From CAJXII01 sp965242915 (GTDB lineage Bacteria > Campylobacterota > Campylobacteria > Campylobacterales > Arcobacteraceae): 64,000 bases of DNA. This document shows positions 25,858 to 34,562 of this stretch, piece after piece. Each line of letters starts with the position of its first letter. Position 1 is the first letter of the stretch. Under the pieces are notes generated by a model. That model ran no database searches. It was not told where the DNA came from and was given only the letters and a program-made list of their open reading frames with translations. Both the position numbers and the translations under genes were made by a program. The DNA lies in contig CBDETN010000021.1 of assembly GCA_965242915.1 (NCBI GenBank), positions 1-64,000 on the forward strand, written 5' to 3'.

Positions 25858-27237
25858 TTATTTTAAAAATACCCTAAAATACTTACCTTTTATTTTTCCA
25901 TTTGCCAAACCGTCAAAAGCTTTTTTCTCAACTTCTTTTTTTACTGCCACATAAGAACATAAATCTAAAATATCAATTTTCCCTATATCACTTTTATCTA
26001 TCCCTACTCCAGCAGTTAAAGCTCCTAAAATATCCCCTGCCCTAACTTTACTTTTTTTGCCGCCGTTTATAAAAATAGTAGAATATTTAGATTTTATAGT
26101 ATATTTTTTATCATTATCTAAATCATCAATTTCTTTTTCAACAATCTTCGTACCTAAATACTCTTGAAGCTCATCAAATTGTATCTCATTAGTTACAAGA
26201 TTAACAGCACGACCTTTTGCACCTGCTCTTGCTGTTCGTCCAATTCTGTGTATATAAACCTCATTGTCGTGCGGTAAATCATAGTTAATTATTAAATCAA
26301 TATCTTTAATATCAAGACCTCTTGCAGCAACATCAGTTGCGATTAGAATAGGATAACTTTTATTAGCAAATAACACTAAAGTTTCATTTCGTTCCCTTTG
26401 ATCTAAATCACTATGAAGTACAAGTGTTGATAGTCCTTTGTCATATAAATCATCGGCTAACTCATTACAAGCTATTTTTGTATTACAAAATATCACTACA
26501 CAAGAAGCTTGTGAATGATTTAAAATCTTTTGTACAGCATTGACTTTTTTATACTCTTCAACTTTATAAAAATCCTGCTGTATTACTGACTGTTCGTGTG
26601 TTGATTCAACCTCTACACTTTGAGGATTATTTAAAATATCTCTACTCAAACTTTCAATATCTTCAGGAAAAGTTGCTGAAAATAAAAGAGTTTGTCGGTT
26701 TTTAGGGATATAAGAAATTATTTCATTAATATCATCACTAAATCCCATATCAAGCATCCTGTCAGCTTCATCTAGAACTAAAGTCTCAATATGTTCCGGT
26801 GTAAAGTTATCCTCTTTTAGATGCTTCAAAATTCGTCCGGGAGTTCCAACGATAATATGAGCTTGATGAGAAAGTGAGTGCATTTGAGGATTATAAGGCA
26901 CTCCTCCGCATAAAGTTAAAATCTTAATATTATGTGTAAATCGTGCTATTCGTCTAAGTTCCGAAGCCACTTGATCAGCTAACTCCCGTGTAGGACACAA
27001 AATCAGGGTTTGAATTCTAAATCTCTTAACATCAAGTTTATTTAAAACGCCAATACCAAAAGCAGCAGTCTTACCACTTCCAGTTTTTGCCTTAGCTATA
27101 ACATCGCGACCCTCTAAGATAAAAGGCAAACTTTTTGCTTGAATAGCTGTCATCTCAGTATAATTTAGAGATGATAAAGTATCAACCATCGTTGATGGTA
27201 TTTTTAATTGATTAAATTTATTATTTGTATTTTGCAT
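25858..27237 (-). CDS. dbpA: DEAD-box RNA helicase DbpA
   Basis: ATP-dependent RNA helicase acting on 23S rRNA in 50S subunit assembly. The 459-residue product has Q motif, AKTGSGKT (Walker A), PTRELADQ, TPGRIL, LDEADRMLDMGF, SATFP, and HRIGRTARAG. The C-terminal ~75 residues after IKSKYSTIFINGGKKSKVRAGDILGALT form the DbpA RNA-binding domain that targets 23S hairpin 92, which separates it from RhlE-type helicases. It is divergent from aroE with a 57-bp gap and heads a four-gene minus-strand cluster. Confidence 0.9.
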   Translation of the reverse strand: MQNTNNKFNQLKIPSTMVDTLSSLNYTEMTAIQAKSLPFILEGRDVIAKAKTGSGKTAAFGIGVLNKLDVKRFRIQTLILCPTRELADQVASELRRIARFTHNIKILTLCGGVPYNPQMHSLSHQAHIIVGTPGRILKHLKEDNFTPEHIETLVLDEADRMLDMGFSDDINEIISYIPKNRQTLLFSATFPEDIESLSRDILNNPQSVEVESTHEQSVIQQDFYKVEEYKKVNAVQKILNHSQASCVVIFCNTKIACNELADDLYDKGLSTLVLHSDLDQRERNETLVLFANKSYPILIATDVAARGLDIKDIDLIINYDLPHDNEVYIHRIGRTARAGAKGRAVNLVTNEIQFDELQEYLGTKIVEKEIDDLDNDKKYTIKSKYSTIFINGGKKSKVRAGDILGALTAGVGIDKSDIGKIDILDLCSYVAVKKEVEKKAFDGLANGKIKGKYFRVFLK

Positions 27238-27294
27238 AAGCCATTATATCTGAATATTAAGATAAAATTACAAATATTTTATTAAAGGGCAACT

Positions 27295-28083
27295 ATGAAC
27301 TTCACAATTTACGGCAATCCGGTAGAACATTCAAAATCACCACAAATGCACAATGCAGGATTTAAAAAAATTAATTTTGATGGAAACTATACTAAAACAC
27401 ATTTAGAAGATGGAAATGAACTTAAACAAAACTTTTTAGCCAATGAAATCACTGGTGCAAATATAACTGTGCCACATAAAGAAGATGCTTTTAGACTTGC
27501 TGATGAAGTTCGTGGATTAGCTAAAGAGATAGGGGCGGTTAATACTTATATAAATGAAAATGGACAAGTAATCGCATACAACACAGATGCACCTGGATTT
27601 ATGATGGCTATTGAAGAGTTTGGAGATATTAAATCTGCACTTATTTTAGGAGCTGGAGGAACTGCAAAAGCAATTGCGGTTGCATTTAAAGGTGCGTCTA
27701 TCGCTACAACAGTGATAAACAGGAGTGAAGGAAGATTAGAATTCTTTAAAAAATTAGGTTGTAAAACATATGGTTGGGATAATTTTGATTGTGATAAATA
27801 TGACTTAGTTATTAACTCTACAAGTGCTGGATTAAAAGATGACAACTACCCTGCTCCTAAAGAATTATTAGAAAATATTTTAGAAAATTCAACTTATGCT
27901 ATTGATTGTATTTATGGAAAAATGACACCATTTTTAACTTTTGCCAAAGAAAAAGGACTCAAATATAAAGATGGCGAGGATATGCTTCTTTTTCAAGGTG
28001 TTATTGCATTTGAATTATTTACAGGTACAAAGGCAGATAGCAAGGTGGTTGAAGCTATGCGACAAGGTTTAAAAAATAGTTAA
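27295..28083 (+). CDS. aroE: Shikimate dehydrogenase (intact copy)
   Basis: Reduces 3-dehydroshikimate to shikimate with NADPH in chorismate synthesis. The 262-residue product begins with the family signature FTIYGNPVEHSKSPQMHN, has the catalytic Lys in ITVPHKEDAF, NTDAPGF, and the Rossmann loop LGAGGTAKAI. It is full-length with no lesion. Its 3' ~690 bp are repeated in diverged form at 41468-42161, on the other side of island 2, so the island lies between two aroE copies. AAAGGG precedes the ATG at good spacing. Confidence 0.95.
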   Translation: MNFTIYGNPVEHSKSPQMHNAGFKKINFDGNYTKTHLEDGNELKQNFLANEITGANITVPHKEDAFRLADEVRGLAKEIGAVNTYINENGQVIAYNTDAPGFMMAIEEFGDIKSALILGAGGTAKAIAVAFKGASIATTVINRSEGRLEFFKKLGCKTYGWDNFDCDKYDLVINSTSAGLKDDNYPAPKELLENILENSTYAIDCIYGKMTPFLTFAKEKGLKYKDGEDMLLFQGVIAFELFTGTKADSKVVEAMRQGLKNS

Positions 28084-28093
28084 ATATTTTATT

Positions 28094-28110
28094 TAGCTAT
28101 CCTATAGCTA
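28094..28110. terminator. Short hairpin after aroE
   Basis: TAGCTAT (28094-28100), loop CCT, ATAGCTA (28104-28110), starting 11 bases after the aroE stop. No T-run follows, so it is a weak terminator candidate; it also marks the left end of island 2. Confidence 0.35.
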
Positions 28111-28135
28111 CCTTGATTAAAATAAATATTAGCTA

Positions 28136-28753
28136 TCAATTTAAATTATCATCAAGTATCCTATCAAACATACTACCAATATAACTACTCTTTCTATCTG
28201 TTTGAAACAATACATTTTTATCTTCAAAAAATTGATATGTTAGATTTGTATGTAGTTCATTGAGTGTATCCAAAGATGTATTTGATAGTATAAATGAATT
28301 TAATATTGTATTTGTATCGCCAAGGTCTGCTTCAATGCCTTTTATTGATGTTGCCAATTCCATTTTTGGGTCATTTCTTGGGTTTGAGTTTCTTATACCT
28401 TTTGGGTCTATAAAACTAATATATTGTTTGCCATCTTTTATAATCCACATAATAAAATCTGGATAAAAATTACCCTCAGTAAAAAATCCAAGACCTGTTT
28501 TACTTTGGTTTCTAAGTAGATATATCTCTACATCTTTGTATTCATCAGTTGTTCTTTTTATATAAACACCTAAGTCCTCTACAAAATTTCTTTCGCCATC
28601 ATTTAACTCTATTGGTTTAATTGATAAAGCTGTTTCTCCCTTGTTCTTGAATACAAGAGGATTATATAAATGTTTATCAAATCTAAAAGCACTAAAATCT
28701 CTCTTTGATAACAAATGAAGTTCGGCATCATCTATTACACCACTCTCAAGCAT
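28136..28753 (-). pseudogene. Nuclease domain of frameshifted Res-like protein (downstream part)
   Basis: 205 codons counted from an internal ATG; the frame is open upstream to about 28816. It encodes a PD-(D/E)XK-type domain: FYPDFIMWII followed by ISFIDPKGI, with Asp, Asp and Lys in the expected pattern. The upstream helicase frame ends just past the same spot, so a one-base shift near 28795-28815 has separated the nuclease from the motor. Joined, the protein would be ~1040 residues, a normal Res length. It is the last gene of the island 2 cluster. Whether the frame is restored by slippage or is a real mutation cannot be told from one sequence. Confidence 0.75.
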
Positions 28754-28793
28754 AGTTTTAAGAGCTTCTAATCTACCTATAAGCTCTGTTTCT

Positions 28794-31271
28794 TTATCTT
28801 CTACTGTAATATATGGTATAGTTATCTATTAAGTTCGCTGTGTCTCTTGTCTCGTCCAATTCTCTGTATTCTAAAAATTGGCTCTCCCACTCACTCTTTT
28901 TATACTCATAAAATGACTTCATATATTTTTTAAGTAGTGTAATAATAATCGTTTCAAAGTTAGTAAGGTTTTTGAAGCTACTTACTTTCATATCATCACT
29001 TGGTATATATAACTTATACCAATCATTTCTACTAAGTAAATCTTCTATATCAGTTTTAGAGATGTTTATATTGCTCCAACTCTTTTCATTTTTGAATTGT
29101 TGAAGTGCGAAAAATAGATTATCAATACTCACAAAACTCAAATGTTCTTTTTGAAGTATCTCACTATTTAGGTCAAGCTTATCTCCACCTCTACTTACAC
29201 TCTCTAATATATCAACTTGCTTATACAAGCTCAACACTACTTTTTTACTTATACCTCTTAAATCAATATATTCTAAATCAAGTTTAACTTCTCTTTTGAA
29301 GTCCTTACCTTCTTTAAGGTCTAAGACCTTTAACTTTTTAGTTTTGTATTTTTTATCATATATCACGGGAAGAATAAATTCTACTCTCTCATCGGTAGGA
29401 ACACCCTCATCTTTTAGGTAGTCCTTAAATGCTTTCATATAATCAGCTTTTAGTCCAAAAATATTTAGTGTTTCAACGGCTTGATATTTTCGCTCTAACT
29501 CTTTACCTCTAATGGCTCTACTTCTTTTTAGGCAAAAATCATAACCTTTAAGTCTTACTCCACGACCAAATAATTGAATAATCTGAGAACCCTCTTTTTT
29601 CCCTATATTCATAAGCCCCATAGTAGATACTCTCCAAGAACTCCAACCCTCACTAAACTTCTTTGAACCTATAAGTATATTTAGATTTGAAGTAGTGTCA
29701 TTGATAGTTTTGAAAAGTGAGCTTGAAAAATCTCTACTGCTTACGGTCATACCATTAGCTTCACATATTTTTACAAGTTTATCACTATCGCCAACATTGA
29801 TAACACCAAAGTATTCATTCTCTCCAATTTTAAGAGCTATCTCTCCATCTATACCTTTTAAGTTTTCAAGATGAAGCATTCCCCCAGAAGCATTAAATAT
29901 TATATTTAGAATATCATCAAACATAGCAGTAGCATCAAGTTTATTAGTTAATTTTATATACTCTAAAAAGTCAAACTTCTTAGAAAATATATCACTTCCA
30001 TCTTTTTTATTCAATCCACTATCAAAGCTCATAATTTTATCAATATTAGCAATACTCTCACTTCTATTTTTAATAAACTCATTGATAAAAAGCAATACAT
30101 CAACTACATCAGATACATCTTTACCACTGCTTTTTCTAACGGCATTTACACTTGAACCTACAAAGACCATAAGAGGTTTTTCTATTAAGTAAGGTTTTAT
30201 CAAAGCTCTTGAACTTTCATATATTTTCATCTGTTGATAGAAGCTTAGAAGTGAAGCTGTTAAGTAAGTTTGTTTTATATCATCACTATCTTCACTAAGA
30301 TTTAGTATAGAGTAGTCTTTACCATAACCGTCTTTGTAAAAATACTTGTAGCTATAATCAAATATAATAGCCTTTGTATATTCATTTTCTAAATCTGTTT
30401 TCTTTTTACCAGTGCTACTGTTTATAGCTTGAGCAAAAGTAGCTGAGTATTCAAAAGCAAAACCTTTTTTACTTAGCTTATCTCTATTGGTTTTCCATAT
30501 TTCGCCTTTAGCTCCACGGTGTCCCTCATCAATAAACACAAGGTTGTTGTCTTCAAAGCTATCAACGGCTACTGTCTTATCTCCGTTTTCTTCTCCAAGT
30601 TTTGTTATCTCTATAATCTCAATAGCATTACTTTCAAAAAGTCCTTTGCTATCTTTTGAAAATATCTCTGCTTCTATATTTGAAGCTTGAAACTCTTCTA
30701 AATGCTGATTTGACAATCCCTCATTTGGAGTTATAAGAACAGTTTTATTGATTTTAATTTTACCATAAGAGTAATGGTTAAACTGTAATAAATTCATTTG
30801 AAGTAAAAGTGTTTTTCCTGAACCAGTAGCATTATATAAAGCAAGTTTATTTAGCTCTGTATCATTATATTCTGTAAGCTTCTCTTTGTTGTTATCTATA
30901 TTAGTATTGAACTCTTTTAGATAAGTGTTTAGGTCTTGTAGCAGTTGCTCTTTATCATCAAAATATTTATCTAAATAAATCTCTACAAATAGCAGTGATA
31001 AGTATTGAAAATATTTCCATTTAATACCACGACCCATAATCTTGGTATGTCTTACTATGTTTTCATCATACTCTTGAAGCTTATCATCACTTATTTGTTT
31101 GCTTGTGCTTATCAGCTTGTCTTTGAGTTCGTGATAAAAAAGTGAATTATCATTTTCATCAAGTTCTTCAAGTCTTGAAGCTTTTAAGTCTTTAGCCAAA
31201 TCTTCAAAACTACTAACTCCAAAGAGGGATAATAGATATGAGTTTAATACTAATTTTTCATTAAATTTCAT
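28794..31271 (-). CDS. Res-like superfamily 2 helicase, motor part (frameshifted before the nuclease domain)
   Basis: 825 codons with SF2 motifs: Walker A LYNATGSGKTLLLQ (~residues 148-161), motif II VFIDEGHRG (DEGH), motif III EYSATF, and motif VI IIQLFGRGVRLKG. The last residues (YYSRR) are out-of-frame; reading one base on gives TIPYITVEDKETEL and continues into the nuclease domain at 28753-28136. It resembles type III Res architecture but is not close to the island 1 Res in sequence. The start overlaps the end of the disrupted AlbA_2 gene by 11 nt. Confidence 0.8.
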   Translation of the reverse strand: MKFNEKLVLNSYLLSLFGVSSFEDLAKDLKASRLEELDENDNSLFYHELKDKLISTSKQISDDKLQEYDENIVRHTKIMGRGIKWKYFQYLSLLFVEIYLDKYFDDKEQLLQDLNTYLKEFNTNIDNNKEKLTEYNDTELNKLALYNATGSGKTLLLQMNLLQFNHYSYGKIKINKTVLITPNEGLSNQHLEEFQASNIEAEIFSKDSKGLFESNAIEIIEITKLGEENGDKTVAVDSFEDNNLVFIDEGHRGAKGEIWKTNRDKLSKKGFAFEYSATFAQAINSSTGKKKTDLENEYTKAIIFDYSYKYFYKDGYGKDYSILNLSEDSDDIKQTYLTASLLSFYQQMKIYESSRALIKPYLIEKPLMVFVGSSVNAVRKSSGKDVSDVVDVLLFINEFIKNRSESIANIDKIMSFDSGLNKKDGSDIFSKKFDFLEYIKLTNKLDATAMFDDILNIIFNASGGMLHLENLKGIDGEIALKIGENEYFGVINVGDSDKLVKICEANGMTVSSRDFSSSLFKTINDTTSNLNILIGSKKFSEGWSSWRVSTMGLMNIGKKEGSQIIQLFGRGVRLKGYDFCLKRSRAIRGKELERKYQAVETLNIFGLKADYMKAFKDYLKDEGVPTDERVEFILPVIYDKKYKTKKLKVLDLKEGKDFKREVKLDLEYIDLRGISKKVVLSLYKQVDILESVSRGGDKLDLNSEILQKEHLSFVSIDNLFFALQQFKNEKSWSNINISKTDIEDLLSRNDWYKLYIPSDDMKVSSFKNLTNFETIIITLLKKYMKSFYEYKKSEWESQFLEYRELDETRDTANLIDNYTIYYSRR

Positions 31272-32086
31272 CTATTATCTCCCAACTTCCATCTTTAGAA
31301 CTTCCAACTCTTCTCAGCATATTATTTTCTTTTAAATTTTTTATATTATTTTCTATAGCTGTTGTACTAATTTTAACAATCTCTGAGAGTTTAGGAATAG
31401 TTATATAAGGATTTTTCAGCATTGATTTTATAATTAACTGCCTATTGTTTGATAGTTTAAAAGATTTATCACCCAACTTATCACCCAACTTATCACCCAA
31501 CTTATCACCCAACTTATCACCCAACTTATCATCATTTCTATAAATAATACATCTAAACTGTTCCATCTCAACATCATTTATAAACTCAACATCACTATTT
31601 AATTTTAGAACTCTTTTTATTCCACTTCCATAGCCAGTATATGGCAATATATTTTTACAAATAGAACTTAAAATAGGGTTTCTTTGAATTGCTATACCAT
31701 TTTTTATTTTCGCTATTGTCAAAGAGTTTGTTAATTTACCTGGACTTATTATTTCAATCCTATTATGAAACATAAAGATTTTTATAGATGAGTTTATGTA
31801 ATAATCTCTATGAATTAAAGCATTCACAATTAGTTCTATGAATACTTCTTTTTCTATCTCTAACTCTCCATTTGAGTTAAAATCTTTTTCAACTTGATAA
31901 GTTCTTAGCTGACTAATAATAAAACGGATACTATCCTCATAAAGCTCATCAAATGTACCTTTAAGAGTTTTTTTAGAGATAAATTTAGTAACTCCCACAT
32001 CATTACCATCAAAATAGCAACAATCTACATAAAAAGATGGATTATATTTTTGTGGATTTTCACCAAATATAAGGTTCCCTGCTAGT
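31261..32086 (-). pseudogene. C-terminal part of IS-disrupted AlbA_2 ATP-binding wHTH gene
   Basis: The 3' half of the gene whose 5' half is 33848-34443. Removing the IS and one copy of the ACT duplication rejoins ..EHLTL with AGNLIFGENPQKYNPSF.. in frame. This part has the HATPase_c_4-like block (LIVNALIHRDYYINSS, then MFHNRIEIISPGKL and GYGSGIKRVL), a linker of five GDKL units and a winged helix ending RVGSSKDGSWEI. A 245-codon frame starting at 31998 remains open, so a truncated protein could be made. Role as in the island 1 homologue: possible regulator of the adjacent Res. Confidence 0.85.
31466..31530 (-). repeat. Five 12-bp tandem repeats in the second AlbA_2 linker
   Basis: On the plus strand TTATCACCCAAC is repeated five times exactly (31466-31525) plus a partial unit. 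It encodes GDKL repeats between the ATPase-like region and the winged helix, at the position where the island 1 protein has TRVE repeats. Confidence 0.95.
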
Positions 32087-33847
32087 GAGACTGTGAAATA
32101 ACCTAAATAATTTTTAGGTTATTTCAGCAATCAAGTTTTTGATTTTTATAAATTCCAAATAATTTAATAAATCTAAAGTAATATTCTAAATTCATTGCAT
32201 ATATCAAGATATACTCTTCTATATCTTTTCTTATTTGTGTTAAATTACCTTTTTGTATGGATAGTATAAGTTTTTGAAATAGATTTATCCCTATAAGATT
32301 TAACATTCGTTTAAAATTATAGGTAAACATTATCAAGGCATTTTCACCTGATACTTTATTTTTACCTCTTACTAAAAAATGATCCCATCCAAGTGTTCTT
32401 TTTATAGTTCCAAATGGATGTTCAACTATTGAACCTCTTTTTTTAACTATATCTTTATATTCTTGTATTTTCATTTTTTTATTATGTTGTTCTGTAATAT
32501 GTTCATATTCCCATCTATATAGTTGTTTATACGGTGTTTTAGTTGGAATACATTTATCTTTTAACGGACAAGCTTTACATACTAGACTTGTTCCTGTATA
32601 TTTAAAACTAATTTTATTATTTTTTATTTGTATGGTAGCTCTTTTATTTAATTGTTTATTATTAGGACAAATATAACAATCATTTTCTTTATCATAATTA
32701 AATTTATCTTTTGGAAACTTACCTTTATCTATTTGTGCTTGTTGCTTATTAGCTTCTGGAACTATTGCATTAATATTATCTTCAACACACTTTTTAAATT
32801 CTTTACCACTATAATATCCTGTATCAGCTACTATATCTAATTTATTAACTTCTAGATTTTCTTTAGTTTCTTGTGACATTTTATGAAGTTGATTGAAATC
32901 ATTACCTTTTGTAGATATATTAGTAGCCACTATAAATTTAAATGTACTATCTACTACTATTTGTGAATTATAAGCCATAAGGTTATGTGATGGTTTTTTC
33001 ATTAAAGTTGCATCAGGGTCTGTTTTATTATATTGAGTTTTATTTAACTTTTCTAATAATTTTAAATTATTTGATAACTCTTTTTGTTGATATTTTAATT
33101 TTCTTAAATCTTTAGGTAATTTACTAGTTATAGTTAATGGTTGTATTTGTTTATCTGAAAACTCTAATAGCTTTAAATATTTCTCTATCTCATCTTCAAC
33201 TTTAGTTAAATCTTTATCTAAAGTTTTTTTCATAATAAGTTGATTTTTAGAAGCATTAGCTCTTAAAAATGCACCATCTAAAGCTTTTATACCATCTCCT
33301 ATTAAATTAACATTTTTACACAATAGTACAAATTCTTTAAATACTTGTTTTAAAGCTTTTGGATTATTTTTTCTAAAGTCCGCAATTGTATGATAGCTTG
33401 GTGTTAATCCAGAAGTTAACCATATTAGTTCTATATTTCTTTTAATCTCTTTTTCTAAAGCTCTACTGCTTCTAATTTTATTTATATATCCATAGATATA
33501 TATCTTTAATAGTAATGATGGATTATAAGCTTTCTGACCATCTATCCTATCACTTTTTCTAGTATCATCAAATCCTAATTTTTCTAAATCCAATATATTT
33601 ACATATGATTCTATTACTCTTACACTATTATCTTCATCTACATAATCATCAATACTTGGTGGAAATAATTGTGGTTGATTTCTTTCTTGACCTTGTTTAT
33701 ATTTAGTAGTCATAAAATACCTTTTAAAGCCTATTGTATATGGCTTTATATGATATTATTATATCAAAATATTGATTTGTATTTGATGAAATTATAGTGT
33801 ATTTTTTTATTATATTGAGACTGTAAATATAGTTATTTCACAGTCTC
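32087..33847. mobile_element. IS1182-family insertion sequence (complete)
   Basis: A 1761-bp element with 16-bp perfect inverted ends GAGACTGTGAAATAAC (32087-32102) and its complement (33832-33847). The flanks carry a 3-bp direct duplication AGT (32084-32086 and 33848-33850). It splits an AlbA_2-family gene, and the host frame is restored when the element and one duplication are removed. Confidence 0.9.
32124..33713 (-). CDS. IS1182-family transposase
   Basis: A 529-residue DDE transposase of the IS1182 family. The N-terminal domain (RNQPQLFPPSIDDYVDEDNSVRVI and SLLLKIYIYGYINKIRSSR) is characteristic, followed by ALDGAFLRANASKNQ with the first Asp, IVADTGYYSG with the second Asp, a Cys-rich stretch (CPNNKQLNKR.. 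CKACPLKDKC) and IVEHPFGTIKRTLGW with the Glu. No lesion is seen, so it may be active. It is encoded on the same strand as the gene it interrupts. Confidence 0.92.
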   Translation of the reverse strand: MTTKYKQGQERNQPQLFPPSIDDYVDEDNSVRVIESYVNILDLEKLGFDDTRKSDRIDGQKAYNPSLLLKIYIYGYINKIRSSRALEKEIKRNIELIWLTSGLTPSYHTIADFRKNNPKALKQVFKEFVLLCKNVNLIGDGIKALDGAFLRANASKNQLIMKKTLDKDLTKVEDEIEKYLKLLEFSDKQIQPLTITSKLPKDLRKLKYQQKELSNNLKLLEKLNKTQYNKTDPDATLMKKPSHNLMAYNSQIVVDSTFKFIVATNISTKGNDFNQLHKMSQETKENLEVNKLDIVADTGYYSGKEFKKCVEDNINAIVPEANKQQAQIDKGKFPKDKFNYDKENDCYICPNNKQLNKRATIQIKNNKISFKYTGTSLVCKACPLKDKCIPTKTPYKQLYRWEYEHITEQHNKKMKIQEYKDIVKKRGSIVEHPFGTIKRTLGWDHFLVRGKNKVSGENALIMFTYNFKRMLNLIGINLFQKLILSIQKGNLTQIRKDIEEYILIYAMNLEYYFRFIKLFGIYKNQKLDC

Positions 33848-34443
33848 AGTGTTAAGTGTTCATCTCTTAGTAGTTCTAGATTTTCTAAAATTGTTTTTAA
33901 GTTTAGATCATTTTTATTTAGTTTATTTAATATCTCAATATTATCATTTTTTAAAAACTTTTTGAGCTTAGAGTTATTAATATCATCAATAGTTGTGTTA
34001 TGCACAATATTTTCATCAGGAAAAAGATTTTTAGATTCTGTAAAAAGTCTTCTTAATTCTTGTGGGGATATTTTTCTTTTATCGCTTCCTACTTTTGTTA
34101 AATATATTCCACCGTTTGTTGAGTATGGCTTATTTACTCCCTCATCTATATTTATGACAAGAATTTTTTTATCTTCTATATTTTCAATCTTTACAAGTGG
34201 ATATATGGGAGGTGTAACATTTGTATTTATCACATTACCTATAAGCTGATTCAATCTTTTTATATCATCGCTATTTAGCCCAATGGTTTTACCATCATCA
34301 TCCACACCTACTATAAGCCACCCACCTTTAGCGTTTGAAAAAGCAACCAACTCTTGAGCAAGTTTGTCTGCGTTTGTAATATTTACTTTAAACTGTGTAT
34401 AGCTATCTTCACCGTTAGATATTCTTTGGAGTAAATCTGTCAT
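33848..34443 (-). pseudogene. N-terminal AlbA_2 domain of the IS-disrupted gene
   Basis: The 5' ~199 codons of the gene interrupted by the IS1182 element; the open frame runs two codons and a stop into the IS (to 33838). The AlbA_2/Schlafen domain is clear: YTQFKVNITNADKLAQELVAFSNAKGGWLIVGVDDDGKTIGL (~residues 15-56) and GGIYLTKVGSDKRKISPQEL. Its ATG (34441-34443) overlaps the stop of a 40-codon ORF (ATGA). The isolated domain might still be made but would lack the ATPase-like region and winged helix. Confidence 0.85.
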
Positions 34444-34562
34444 ATTATTTTCCTACTATTATCGTTAAATAATTCAATTAATTTCTTTGTATCAAACAAG
34501 AGGAATACATAGCTATCCGCAACAAAATTATATTGCCTTTTATTTATTTTTATATATCCCAT
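34440..34562 (-). CDS. 40-residue ORF coupled between fic and the AlbA_2 gene
   Basis: ATG (34560-34562) directly abuts the Fic stop codon and the TGA (34440-34442) overlaps the AlbA_2 ATG as ATGA, so it fits the operon exactly. It encodes MGYIKINKRQYNFVADSYVF and twenty further residues with an aromatic/hydrophobic middle and a charged end. GGGAG lies 12-16 bases upstream. I recognise no family. Exact abutment on both sides favours a real small gene or a coupling peptide, but short length means it could be coincidence. Confidence 0.45.
   Translation of the reverse strand: MGYIKINKRQYNFVADSYVFLLFDTKKLIELFNDNSRKII

Noticed and set aside
27295..28083. aroE at the island border as a tRNA-like integrase attachment site
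   Set aside because: The repeat is ~690 bp and diverged, and no integrase gene is present; homologous recombination explains it better.
31466..31530. Short regular repeats as a CRISPR array
   Set aside because: Units are 12 bp without spacers and lie in frame inside a coding sequence.
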